64,000 bases of DNA from Mycolicibacterium sp. CR10 (GCF_005222675.1 NZ_STGE01000039.1:57062-121061), one strand, 5' to 3'. Positions 1 through 7,375 are shown, counted from the first letter of the stretch. Program-made: numbers and translations. Notes: generated by a model not told the origin, from the letters alone.

Positions 1-197
1 AGGCGTTCCACCAGACTGGTGACGGCTAGGCCGGGGATGTTCACCGACATCGCAGTGAGCCGGTTGCCCAGGGCTTTGCGGGATTCAGGGGAGATGAACG
101 CCAACGGCTGAGTTCCAGAGGCGTACCGGCTCAGGTAGGCGTGGCTGCCCTGCACGGAATCCAATTCGTGCAGTAGGTCGGCAAGTAGGTCGGACAC
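1..197 (-). CDS. Phage portal protein, N-terminal fragment cut by window edge
   Basis: The reading frame opens with GTG at 197, two bases after the terminase stop, and stays open to the window edge (about 65 residues). The translation contains LSRYASGTQPLAFISPES and later NRLTAMSVNIPGLAV. From memory this matches the start of SPP1-gp6-like portal proteins, which begin with a short helix, a G-(T/N)-QPL-x-F segment and an N-R-L stretch. Position directly behind the large terminase subunit is the usual phage packaging order. The portal forms the dodecameric ring through which DNA enters the capsid. Only the N-terminus is visible, so intactness cannot be judged. Confidence 0.7.
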   Translation of the reverse strand, partial: MSDLLADLLHELDSVQGSHAYLSRYASGTQPLAFISPESRKALGNRLTAMSVNIPGLAVTSLVER

Positions 198-199
198 TT

Positions 200-1606
200 T
201 CAAACTCCAATGACGCGGCGGCGCTGTGGTTTACGGGAAGCTAGCCAGCTGGCGCGGGAGTAGGCCATGACAAGGCAGGCGGCTAGGTCGATCTTGGGGG
301 CGTTGCGGGACCGGGAAACCTTGCCCAATCTCAGCCCGCCGTCATGTTCGATCACCGACGCGGCCAGGACGTGAGTGCGTAGGGACTGCTCACCGGAATG
401 ACTCAGCCCACCGTTCACGATGGCGGTGTGTAGCTCGGTGGTGGCCCGCGTGAGCCGGGAGGGGGTGTGCGGGAACTCCACGATCGTGATCCCCTCGGCG
501 GCGAGCACCTGAAGGGACCGCGCCCACCTGAAAGCATCCGCGACAAGCTCCCTGACGCGGTACCGCTCGCAGGCGTTCCTGATGGCCTCTTCTACGGCCA
601 GCACATCAATGGGCTGGCCCTCAGAGGGGGTGAACAGCGCCAGGGTGTCTACGTGCGGCACAGGGGCCACTGTGGCGATCAGGAGGGCGGTGCAGTCCCT
701 ACTGTGGGAGCCGTCCAGCGCCAGGACCACGTCTGCGCCATCTGGCACACCTGCGCCAGTGCAGAGGCCGTCCCAGGTGTCGGCGGTGACGAAAGGATTC
801 TCCGCACCCGTGGCCCAGAACTGAACCAGCCGCACCCTGCGCCAGTGCTGCTCGGCCATCTTCGGGGGAAGGGTGGCCAGCAGGCTCTCACGAGTCAGCC
901 AATCCCCAAGGGCGGGGTTGGCAGCGGTCAGGCAGCCCGTTCCTTCTCCGTGGTCGTCGCAGTCCACCGGGTGGTCCCGCCACTGATCGGCTGAGAACTC
1001 CATGTAGCGCTGGGAGGTGTCTTCGGGGTGGGCAAGGCAGTGGTCGCGGAACTCTGAGAGGACGTTGTCCGGCTTCGGTCCCGGTGTGCCGATCAGGAAC
1101 AGCTGCGCCCACGGCTTCTTTGAGCAGGAGAACGCGGCCACCTCAAACACTTCACGATCAATGCGGCCTGCCTCGTCACACACCGTGAAGTCAGGGGTCC
1201 TGCCCTCCAGTGCCGCCGGGATGGCAGGCAGCCACCACAACTCCGAGTTGCCCACCAGGATGCGGTCCCGGTACACCCGTGCCCGCTTCTCCAGCTGCGG
1301 GTGGCGACCGATCATCTTGGTGCAGATTCGCCCAATCTCACCGGCCTGGCGCTCGTCATAAGCCAACAGATCGATCTGAATATCGTCATCGGTGAACAGC
1401 CGGTAGAGGCACAGCGCTGCGGCCAGCGATGACTTGGAGTTACCGCGACCAATGGCGAGACCCGCCATCTTGGGGCGGGCAGGCCCCCACAACATGGCGA
1501 CGATATCGAGTTGCCAATCCCGAAGTGCCATAGGCACTTTGCGTTCAACACGGATGTAGGCTGCGCAGAACCGTGCGAACGAATCCACCTCGTCATCACC
1601 GCGCAC
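200..1606 (-). CDS. Phage terminase large subunit
   Basis: ATPase/nuclease that pumps phage DNA into the prohead. The N-terminal ATPase shows a Walker A-like loop GRGNSKSS near residue 53 and a Walker B FTVCDEAGR near residue 140. The C-terminal nuclease half contains VLALDGSHSRDCTAL near residue 294, an RNase H-like acidic strand. The first standard start is GTG at 1606. However, the same frame is open back to a TAG at 1670-1672 and reads RGPKPPPDLTPLPF just upstream. That looks like the conserved N-terminal signature of this terminase family, so translation probably begins upstream with a rare codon (ATT at 1664-1666) or by frameshifting. No separate small-terminase gene is evident. Confidence 0.88.
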   Translation of the reverse strand: MRGDDEVDSFARFCAAYIRVERKVPMALRDWQLDIVAMLWGPARPKMAGLAIGRGNSKSSLAAALCLYRLFTDDDIQIDLLAYDERQAGEIGRICTKMIGRHPQLEKRARVYRDRILVGNSELWWLPAIPAALEGRTPDFTVCDEAGRIDREVFEVAAFSCSKKPWAQLFLIGTPGPKPDNVLSEFRDHCLAHPEDTSQRYMEFSADQWRDHPVDCDDHGEGTGCLTAANPALGDWLTRESLLATLPPKMAEQHWRRVRLVQFWATGAENPFVTADTWDGLCTGAGVPDGADVVLALDGSHSRDCTALLIATVAPVPHVDTLALFTPSEGQPIDVLAVEEAIRNACERYRVRELVADAFRWARSLQVLAAEGITIVEFPHTPSRLTRATTELHTAIVNGGLSHSGEQSLRTHVLAASVIEHDGGLRLGKVSRSRNAPKIDLAACLVMAYSRASWLASRKPQRRRVIGV

Positions 1607-1637
1607 AAAGGGCAGCGGTGTCAGATCGGGAGGTGGC

Positions 1638-1718
1638 TTAGGGCCACGCTTGACGGCGGTTGAAATGTGCTATGTTCCAGTCGATTTCGGAGCGCTGAAT
1701 GTTGCTTTCTACCAGCAC
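1638..1718 (-). CDS. Possible 26-residue leader ORF overlapping the terminase 5' end
   Basis: A GTG at 1718 opens a 26-codon frame that ends CCC-TAA at 1638-1643. It overlaps the upstream, apparently coding extension of the terminase frame. It contains RSEIDWNIAHFNRRQ, which I do not recognise. A +1 slip at CCC-TAA would place ribosomes in the terminase frame, and CCC followed by a stop is a known type of +1 slippery site. This could be chance; there is no strong ribosome-binding site. Confidence 0.2.
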   Translation of the reverse strand: MLVESNIQRSEIDWNIAHFNRRQAWP

Positions 1719-1821
1719 TTTTGAGTGTTACTGTGACTCGTCGTCACATTTAGAATGCGAGCGCGCCTAGAGAGCCGGGTCGGCAAAGGCGAGTTGGTCG
1801 CCCCCACTCCCCACCTATGCG

Positions 1822-1895
1822 TGAAAGCTGTTGCAGCACAGTAGGTATGAAGCCGCCGGCGATTTTCACTCCTATTGGTGTGCAACAACTTTCAG
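1822..1895. repeat. Long imperfect palindrome between HNH and terminase genes
   Basis: TGAAAGCTGTTGCAGCACAG (from 1822) is mirrored by the reverse complement of 1870-1895, which reads CTGAAAGTTGTTGCACACC and then AATAGG. Arms of about 25 bases match with a few substitutions, and the inner TGAA...TTCA also pairs, so the RNA would fold into one long hairpin. It lies just before and at the 3' end of the HNH gene. It could be an attenuator or processing site upstream of the terminase, or a protein-binding or cleavage site. Confidence 0.55.
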
Positions 1896-2221
1896 TCTCT
1901 CCGCACCACGTGTTGTCCGCGTGCATCACCGGCTAGCCTGTTGTGCTCCATGCATCTGACGACGACATCCATGAGGCGTATCGGTAGCCCGCGCTCTCTG
2001 CGTTCCCACGCCCGCACGGTGTGGTCAGCGGTGAGCGGTCCTCGGCATCCACCTTTGTGTGCATCGGAGCAGAACGGCTGCAACTCCCGTGCTCTTCTGC
2101 TCAGTCGCTGCCACGCTCCGTCATATCCGCGCTCGGTGGTGTTGGCCTTCGGATATGTGCGGCGGTGATCAGGGCACCGACTCTGTGATGTTGGCTCACC
2201 GCATTCGATGCAAGGTTTCAC
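1892..2221 (-). CDS. Phage HNH endonuclease
   Basis: A 109-residue protein with a zinc-knuckle pair (CIECG and SRCPDH near the N-terminus) followed by an HNH core: CSDAHKGGCRGPL, ADHTVRAWERR, and a final CMEHNRLAGD. HNH proteins next to terminases support cos-type DNA packaging in many phages by nicking at the packaging site. The start is GTG at 2221, overlapping the preceding stop as GTGA, so it is translationally coupled to the upstream gene. Length is normal for the family. Confidence 0.85.
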   Translation of the reverse strand: MKPCIECGEPTSQSRCPDHRRTYPKANTTERGYDGAWQRLSRRARELQPFCSDAHKGGCRGPLTADHTVRAWERRERGLPIRLMDVVVRCMEHNRLAGDARGQHVVRRD

Positions 2222-2625
2222 GTGGATAGGTGGCTCAGCTTCTGTGTTTGAATGTTGTTGTAAGTAAACAGAGTTGAGTCCGTATAGATCTCACTCACCC
2301 GATACTCGTCGCAGCGTCTGCCAGCGGGCAAGGTGACATGACGACTGAACGCAAACCCACTGATCCGGTAGAGGGGTTGCCGGGGATCGGGCCAGCTCTT
2401 GCCGATGATCTCCCCGGTGGTCACAGCCATGTCGTCGTCCAGAGTCTTGACGGCCTGGAGGGCATCGGCAGCAGTGGCGAAGTAGGACACTCCGTGTTCG
2501 TCGCACATGTAGGGAATGAAGTCAGGGCACACGTTGGTGATCACTCCATTGGACGGCATCGGTAGGCGGGCGAAGGGGGAGACCAGTTGCCCATCCTCAA
2601 CTGTCCAGATGCGCCAGCCGGTCAA
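2218..2625 (-). CDS. Conserved phage/actinobacterial protein of unknown function
   Basis: I chose TTG at 2625, which overlaps the upstream TGA as TTGA, rather than the longer frame reaching 2694, which would overlap the previous gene by 73 bases. The roughly 135-residue product begins TGWRIWTVEDGQLVSPF, a pattern I associate with short actinobacterial proteins of unknown role. It then has two Cys-containing segments (NVCPDFIPYMCDEHG) that could bind metal. The C-terminal third is polar. It sits in a chain of 4-nt-overlapping genes between a head-tail connector and the HNH nuclease, so a structural or packaging accessory role is possible but unproven. Confidence 0.6.
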   Translation of the reverse strand: MTGWRIWTVEDGQLVSPFARLPMPSNGVITNVCPDFIPYMCDEHGVSYFATAADALQAVKTLDDDMAVTTGEIIGKSWPDPRQPLYRISGFAFSRHVTLPAGRRCDEYRVSEIYTDSTLFTYNNIQTQKLSHLST

Positions 2626-2942
2626 CCCACGGCCTCCACGTAGGCGGCGAAGTATCCGAAGTTGGTTGAGGTTGCCGGGTGGTCGTGGTCCCACGCGGTG
2701 CCCAGTACGCGGAATGTCTGGCCACCAAGGGTCAGCCTGTCCTTTGCCTGCACGTCAGAACCTCGGGGTATCCACACGGTGGCGGCGTAGGTGTTGAACT
2801 CTCCGAGTTCCCCGAAGTCTTTGGGTCGGCCAGGGTCAAGGATGCAATGATCGATGGTGCCCACGGTGGTGAGCACTCCGTCGCCGAATCTATCGGAGGT
2901 CTTGCGCTGCACTGAGACCTGTTGGCCTCCGGTGATTATCAA
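2622..2942 (-). CDS. Phage head-tail connector/stopper-like protein
   Basis: A 106-residue protein starting at TTG 2942 (TTGA overlap with the upstream stop). It begins VSVQRKTSDRFGDG, has TIDHCILDPGR, then ATVWIPRGSDVQAKDRLTLGGQTFRVLG. This order (V-x-VQR, 'IxxCxxxP', 'YxPxGxDIxxxDRV..G..YEV.G') is typical of small beta-rich head-completion proteins of the SPP1 gp16 type, which close the portal after packaging. In most phages such genes lie downstream of portal and capsid; here it is upstream of the terminase, which is unusual. Family assignment is by pattern only. Confidence 0.6.
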   Translation of the reverse strand: MIITGGQQVSVQRKTSDRFGDGVLTTVGTIDHCILDPGRPKDFGELGEFNTYAATVWIPRGSDVQAKDRLTLGGQTFRVLGTAWDHDHPATSTNFGYFAAYVEAVG

Positions 2943-3235
2943 AGCTGTTCTCGCTGATGGGCTTTCATCTGGTCTGCTAGAAAGGTGACCTTCGGTGAGG
3001 AGACCACAGTGGCCAGGAGGGTGGAGAGTTCGTGGGCTACCTCGGGCCTGAGCACCATCCTGTGGTGCTGGCCGGTGGCCGCGTCGGTGAATCCGATACC
3101 GACGAGGTCACCCCATGAATAACTGGGATGGTAGGCGATCTCCAAGGATTCGGGGTCGGGCTGCAGCAGTTTCTCAGTCGTCATCCTTGGCGCATTCTTC
3201 ACATAGTCGGGAGCGTGAAAACTGGCCACACTCAT
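2939..3235 (-). CDS. Hypothetical prophage protein
   Basis: A 98-residue acidic protein with an ATG start at 3235 and a stop overlapping the next gene's start. Readable segments are YHPSYSWGDLVGIGFTDAATGQ and an amphipathic helix around VAHELSTLLATVVSS. There is no signal peptide or membrane segment. I do not recognise the family. It belongs to the coupled gene chain running from here to the HNH gene, and lies just downstream of the winged-helix regulator. Confidence 0.55.
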   Translation of the reverse strand: MSVASFHAPDYVKNAPRMTTEKLLQPDPESLEIAYHPSYSWGDLVGIGFTDAATGQHHRMVLRPEVAHELSTLLATVVSSPKVTFLADQMKAHQREQL

Positions 3236-3259
3236 AGCATGTCAGCCACGCTGGACAGG

Positions 3260-3523
3260 TCACCCAATCTCCAATTTGTTCAGCTCGCTGAGCAGTGCAC
3301 GCCGCCTCAGCGCGCCGTCGCGGTCACTGGAGTAGATGCCATGACGGACGCGTGCGATCAGTCCTTTCTCCGCTAGGCGGCGCAAGGTGTTGTACGCGTC
3401 GATCTTGCTGATGCCGAGACGTGTGGAGACATCACTGGGACGCACCTCGCCGTGAGCGCGGACGAATTGCAGGACGGCCCCGAGCTGAGTGCCGGGTCTA
3501 CCGCAGGTCGGACAAGCGTTCAT
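3260..3523 (-). CDS. Small winged-helix DNA-binding regulator
   Basis: An 87-residue protein. Residues 4-8 are CPTCG. Residues 14-60 read as a winged helix-turn-helix: AVLQFVRAHGEVRPSDVSTR, then LGISKIDAYNTLRRLAEKGLIARVRHGIYS, where the second segment is the recognition helix and wing. It is the first gene of the leftward phage cluster. It is preceded by an AT-rich region carrying a perfect 23-bp palindrome (3573-3595), a plausible operator. It may be an autoregulating phage control protein; whether it represses or activates cannot be told. Confidence 0.65.
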   Translation of the reverse strand: MNACPTCGRPGTQLGAVLQFVRAHGEVRPSDVSTRLGISKIDAYNTLRRLAEKGLIARVRHGIYSSDRDGALRRRALLSELNKLEIG

Positions 3524-3941
3524 GGATCGACCATTCGTTATGGGCAGTTTGGCTATAAACCCATATTACCATGTTTTCGATTACTAATCGAAAACCATGT
3601 CAACCCATGCTAGACTTTGTTTATAAGTAAGAATAGCTCTTGCTACGTTGGACCCCGACTAGGGGTACGGGACCAACCCTCCCGGTCGTCGCCCGTTAGA
3701 GGGGCAGGCATTTCTGTTCTCCGAGTCGGCCCGACGTACACGCCTGAAGTCCTTGGGGGACAGTCCGATTAGTGTCATGAGGACCACAACAAGCTGGAGC
3801 CGGGGTGGTCGCAAGAGTTCATGCCTAAGTGCCCGCACCAGCCCGTAGGGGGCAAGGTCTGTCTTATGAGGGAATGCGCGAATGGAGTAGCTGCATGACC
3901 GAAAATTCCGGTCTAGAATGTGCCGAGTAATTGGACCGCCT
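3524..3941. other. Non-coding control region of the prophage
   Basis: A 418-base stretch between the Abi-like gene and the regulator. The left part (3541-3650) is AT-rich, with a perfect palindrome at 3573-3595 and a TTGACA on the minus strand at 3598-3603. The rest is GC-rich. It contains a 97-codon leftward frame (3659-3952) starting inside the Abi gene, whose Arg/Pro-rich translation does not look like a protein. Confidence 0.5.
3573..3595. promoter_or_regulatory. Perfect 23-bp palindrome, probable operator
   Basis: GTTTTCGATTA-C-TAATCGAAAAC is an 11-bp inverted repeat around a single base. On the minus strand it sits just downstream of TTGACA (3603-3598) and upstream of TAATAT (3568-3563), about 50 bases before the regulator start at 3523. 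Position and symmetry fit a dimeric repressor site that controls the leftward operon. Confidence 0.6.
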
Positions 3942-4886
3942 TCACGGCGCATCTGGCATTGCTGACTCGGATAGTCGGATGATCAGCGCGCCGACAACAT
4001 GCACGACCATCCAGGCATCGCTCATGGTGAAAGTGTGGGTAGCCGTGTGAGCTTCGCCTTGGTTCCGCACCGCCGCTACCCATTGAATGATCGCGTCGGT
4101 CAATGGAATGTCAGTCCCGTGTATCAGCCCATTGTTCCTGGCGGACTTGAGTAGGTCTCCAAGCGTATTCCCTTTACAGCCCAACGCCTTTAGCGCCTCT
4201 TGCAGCGCAGTTCCCGCGTCGGTGATCGCATCGCCGGGGTCGCGGTTTCGAAGCTCCTTCAGCGCGTCTTGGTATGCGGATTCGGCCGAGGAGAAGTCCT
4301 CGCGGTTGTCCAGTAGGTACAGGACTGGTTCGACCACGGCGGAGTGCATTTCGTGAGACTCCACTGGCACCAGGCGACTGTTGCTGTGGAGGTGGAACGA
4401 GATCGCATATGCCTGAAAGACTTGGTTTACCGAAGCTCGGAAAGCTTCGGGACTGAAATCTGTATCGTGTCCGAACCTGCGATGGAGAAGCTCAGGACCC
4501 CAGGGGGCTTGATAGTTTGCAACTGCGTCCAGTGCCTCATGCTCGACCTCGATCAGCGATAGCAAGAGTTCGTTCGGGTATCCCGACGGGTAAGCGGGCG
4601 GCATTGGCTTGGACATACCCTTTGGGTGCAACTCGTTCGCGAGCGAACGTAGCGTTCGCCCCTGGATGAAAGACGACACGAAATCGTATCCGTCCGGGGT
4701 GAGGTGCTTGATCGTGTCTTCCCAGGCCACGGCAATCTTGATTCGGGCACCTCCCGGCAGGATTTCTGTCCATTCACCATCGCCCGTTGCTAGCCGTGCG
4801 GCCTGCGCCTGTCGCCGCAGGCGCTCCGCATACAGTTCCCCCTCGTATTCCACATGGGACATCGTAGAGAGCGTGGGCGACAGCAC
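3942..4886 (-). CDS. Abortive-infection (Abi_C-like) protein
   Basis: A cytosolic protein of 306-314 residues. The C-terminal about 110 residues match the Abi_C pattern from memory: AITDAGTALQEALKALGC, GNTLGDLLKSARNNGLI, a short loop, then VAAVRNQGEAH, and a closing helix VVHVVGALIIRLSE. This domain is common in phage-exclusion systems and often tethers a toxic N-terminal part. The N-terminal 180 residues carry ELHPKGMSKPMP and QAPWGPELLHRRFGHDTDFSP and are not recognised. Start is GTG 4886 or ATG 4862 (MSHVEYEGEL); the ATG gives a more usual start. Carried by a prophage, it may block superinfection, in the manner of lysogenic-conversion cargo. It is a solitary gene divergent from the gene at 4975. 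Confidence 0.6.
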   Translation of the reverse strand: MLSPTLSTMSHVEYEGELYAERLRRQAQAARLATGDGEWTEILPGGARIKIAVAWEDTIKHLTPDGYDFVSSFIQGRTLRSLANELHPKGMSKPMPPAYPSGYPNELLLSLIEVEHEALDAVANYQAPWGPELLHRRFGHDTDFSPEAFRASVNQVFQAYAISFHLHSNSRLVPVESHEMHSAVVEPVLYLLDNREDFSSAESAYQDALKELRNRDPGDAITDAGTALQEALKALGCKGNTLGDLLKSARNNGLIHGTDIPLTDAIIQWVAAVRNQGEAHTATHTFTMSDAWMVVHVVGALIIRLSESAMPDAP

Positions 4887-4974
4887 GGAGTGGGTGTTTC
4901 TCGCCGACCGCTAGACTCCTCGCCCGAGGGCAAGCAGCAGAGGGTTACGCCTGCCCGCTGAAGTCGAGAAACTG

Positions 4975-5280
4975 TTGACCGACAACGATAGATCGCTGAT
5001 TGCGCAGATCGCCGCCCATGAATCATGGGCGCATACCGAAGATCGCACCGCGCGAACATTCAACGGGCGTAAAGCATTTATGGACCGCTTTGAGCAGGAG
5101 GTGGATCCTGAGGGGGTGCTCACCCCGCAGGAGCGCGCAAAGCGTGCCGAGAACGCGAAGAGCGCCTATTTCAAACGACTGGCGCTGAAGTCAGCGCGGT
5201 CGCGGCGGCGCTACAGATCGCCCAGCCCAAGGTTGCGAGCCTCGTCGGCGGCGCGCTCAGATGCTGAGGAGGAGGTGTAG
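4975..5280 (+). CDS. Conserved actinobacterial hypothetical protein
   Basis: A 101-residue, very polar protein beginning at TTG 4975. TDNDRSLIAQIAAHESWAH, TARTFNGRKAF, FEQEVDPEGVLTPQERAKR and KSAYFKRLALKSARSRR form a helix-rich pattern that I know from many short actinobacterial hypothetical proteins, often near mobile elements. After residue 80 the sequence becomes Arg/Ser-rich and runs antisense through the 3' end of the integrase (70-base convergent overlap), so the tail may be non-native. No function is assigned. It is the only rightward gene in the prophage part of the window. Confidence 0.6.
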   Translation: MTDNDRSLIAQIAAHESWAHTEDRTARTFNGRKAFMDRFEQEVDPEGVLTPQERAKRAENAKSAYFKRLALKSARSRRRYRSPSPRLRASSAARSDAEEEV

Positions 5281-6095
5281 CGGTCCAACATGGCCCTGTT
5301 CGCCCACCCCGCCACAGCCATGAGGCCTTGCTCACTTCCCCCGGCGCGTAGCCATCGGTGGGCATAGGTGTGCCGCAGCAGGTGTAGGTGAAACCTTTCA
5401 ATCCCAGCATCGCTGGCGCGTTGCCGAAGTGCCTTGTCCAGTCCGGGGTAGGTGAAGGCGCGACCATTGCGTGCACCCACCCACAGCGCCGGGGTGTCAG
5501 CAAGGTTGTGGACGCGGCGGGCGCGGATGTAGCGGTCCAGCGCGGCGGCGGTCTGGGGGCCGAAAGGAACCACTCTTCCCTTGCCTCCCTTGCCCTTCTG
5601 GATTACGGCCAGCCCCCGGGAAAGGTCCACATCGGATACCTGCAGGGCGACGGTCTCGGCGGCGCGCAGGCCGGTCTCCACCATCAGCCGCACGACAGCC
5701 TCGTCGCGCCGATCCCGCAATGTTTTCCCCTGGCACGCTTTGAGCAGTGCCCTGATCTGGTCGTCGGTCAGCGCATGGGTGACCTTCTTGTCCTGCTTGG
5801 GGGGCTTGAGCCCCAGGAGGGGGTTGGCTTCAAGTTCGCCCTCACGGACCAGCCACCCGGCGTACTGCCTCAAAGCTTTCTGGCGGGACAGCGCCGTGGA
5901 GGCCTCGGCACCGTGGTCTAGTAGGTGGGCGATGAATGCTTGCACTGTGGTGGCAGTCAACTCTGGGGGAGTGCCGGTGTCCTCACACCACTTGAGGAAC
6001 CGCCTCACGCCCTCGGTGTACGAGGTGATCGTCTTGTCGGCCTTTCGTTCGGCCCGCATCGCCAACTGCCATGACGGCAGCAAATCTGACAGCAT
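5211..6095 (-). CDS. Tyrosine-family phage integrase
   Basis: Site-specific recombinase that inserts and excises the element. The N-terminal SAM-like core-binding domain spans roughly residues 1-95 (SYTEGVRRFLKWCEDTG). The catalytic domain shows Arg in TGLRAAETVAL, Lys in VIQKGKGGKGR, the HxLRH box LHLLRHTYAHRW, then GWANRAMLDRYT with the nucleophilic Tyr. ATG at 6095 is preferred over a TTG at 6113. Length (294 residues) is normal. It is the rightmost prophage gene and transcribes into the element, so one attachment site should lie between 6096 and about 6180. No tRNA or clear core repeat was found there. Confidence 0.92.
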   Translation of the reverse strand: MLSDLLPSWQLAMRAERKADKTITSYTEGVRRFLKWCEDTGTPPELTATTVQAFIAHLLDHGAEASTALSRQKALRQYAGWLVREGELEANPLLGLKPPKQDKKVTHALTDDQIRALLKACQGKTLRDRRDEAVVRLMVETGLRAAETVALQVSDVDLSRGLAVIQKGKGGKGRVVPFGPQTAAALDRYIRARRVHNLADTPALWVGARNGRAFTYPGLDKALRQRASDAGIERFHLHLLRHTYAHRWLRAGGSEQGLMAVAGWANRAMLDRYTSSSASERAADEARNLGLGDL

Positions 6096-6182
6096 GACCG
6101 ATATCCTACCCAAGAGCGTTGTGCACCGTGCTTGACACTCGTGATATCAGCATTTGTGCAGCTAGAGACAGGAAATGGCGAA

Positions 6183-7343
6183 GTGACCTTCGGTAACTAC
6201 CAGCTCGAGATCTACCTGCAGGGCCTGTCGGGCGTGCTGCCGTCACTTCCGATGGACTACGCCGGATGGGAGGCCAAGGCCGAGGCCGCGATGCCGCCGT
6301 CGATCTGGTCGTACGTTGCCGGCGGCGCCGGTGACGAGCAGACCCAGCGCGGCAACCGGACCGCCTTCGACCGCTGGGGACTCATGCCCAGAATGCTCGT
6401 CGGCGCGAGCGAACGCGACCTCACGGTCGACCTGTTCGGCATGACACTGGCCTCGCCGCTGTTCATGGCGCCGGTCGGTGTCATCGGGATCTGCGGGCAG
6501 GACGGCCACGGCGATCTGGCGACTGCCCGCGCCGCCGCACGCACCGGCGTTCCGATGGTGGCCTCCACGATGACCGCCGACCCGATGGAGCAGGTCGCCG
6601 CCGAGTTCGGGGACACCCCCGGGTTCTTCCAGCTGTACACACCGACCGATCGCGACCTGGCTGCCAGCCTGGTGCACCGCGCCGAGGCGGCCGGCTTCAA
6701 AGGCATCGTCGTCACGCTCGACACCTGGATCCCTGGCTGGCGGCCCCGCGACCTGACCACCTCGAACTTCCCGTTCCTGCGCGGCCACTGCCTTGCCAAC
6801 TACACGAGCGACCCGGTGTTCCGCGCCGGCCTCGCGCAGACTCCGGAGGAGAACCCGCAAGGCGCGATCATGAAGTGGATCTCGGTGTTCGGCAACCCGC
6901 TGACCTGGGACGACCTGCCCTGGCTGCGATCGCTCACGACACTTCCGCTGCTACTCAAGGGAATCTGTCATCCCGACGACGTGCGTCGCGCCAAGGACGG
7001 CGGGGTGGACGGCATCTACTGCTCCACCCACGGCGGCAGGCAAGCCAATGGCGGGCTGCCTGCGCTCGACTGCCTGCCCGGGGTGGTGGAGGCCGCCAAC
7101 GGGACGCCGGTGCTGTTCGACTCCGGCATTCGTAGCGGGGCAGACATCGTCAAGGCGCTGGCGCTGGGTGCCACGGCCGTCGGTGTCGGCCGGCCCTACA
7201 CGTACGGCCTGTCCATCGGCGGCGAGGACGGCATCGTGCACGTCCTGCGGTCGCTGCTGGCCGAAACGGACCTGATCATGGCGGTCGACGGCTATCCCGC
7301 GCTGGCCGATCTCAGCCCGGACACGCTGCGGCGCGTCACCTGA
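6183..7343 (+). CDS. Lactate 2-monooxygenase-like FMN enzyme
   Basis: An FMN-dependent alpha-hydroxy-acid oxidising enzyme; the M. smegmatis homologue turns L-lactate into acetate, CO2 and water. TIM-barrel landmarks: WSYVAGGAGDE (active-site Tyr), GFFQLYTPTDRD, VVTLDTWIPGWRPRDLT, LLLKGI (FMN Lys), STHGGRQANGG (catalytic His, FMN-binding Arg) and VLFDSGIRSGADIVKALALGA. I chose GTG 6183 because the homologue begins just before the equivalent of GNYQLEIYLQGL and GGAAA-type purines lie upstream. The family box is usually SNHGGRQ; here Asn is Thr. The middle loop after DPVF is shorter than I remember for LMO. It is the first chromosomal gene beside the prophage. Confidence 0.85.
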   Translation: MTFGNYQLEIYLQGLSGVLPSLPMDYAGWEAKAEAAMPPSIWSYVAGGAGDEQTQRGNRTAFDRWGLMPRMLVGASERDLTVDLFGMTLASPLFMAPVGVIGICGQDGHGDLATARAAARTGVPMVASTMTADPMEQVAAEFGDTPGFFQLYTPTDRDLAASLVHRAEAAGFKGIVVTLDTWIPGWRPRDLTTSNFPFLRGHCLANYTSDPVFRAGLAQTPEENPQGAIMKWISVFGNPLTWDDLPWLRSLTTLPLLLKGICHPDDVRRAKDGGVDGIYCSTHGGRQANGGLPALDCLPGVVEAANGTPVLFDSGIRSGADIVKALALGATAVGVGRPYTYGLSIGGEDGIVHVLRSLLAETDLIMAVDGYPALADLSPDTLRRVT

Positions 7344-7375
7344 ATCGGGGCGGCGCCGTCTGCGACGGTAGGGGA

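Noticed and set aside
3659..3952. 97-codon leftward frame overlapping the Abi gene end
   Set aside because: No recognisable pattern and no ribosome-binding site; Arg/Pro-rich. Kept only as a note on the non-coding region.
6096..6182. Search for the prophage attachment core and a tRNA target
   Set aside because: No tRNA and no convincing core; the GATATC pairs seen here are too short, and the other prophage end is outside the window.
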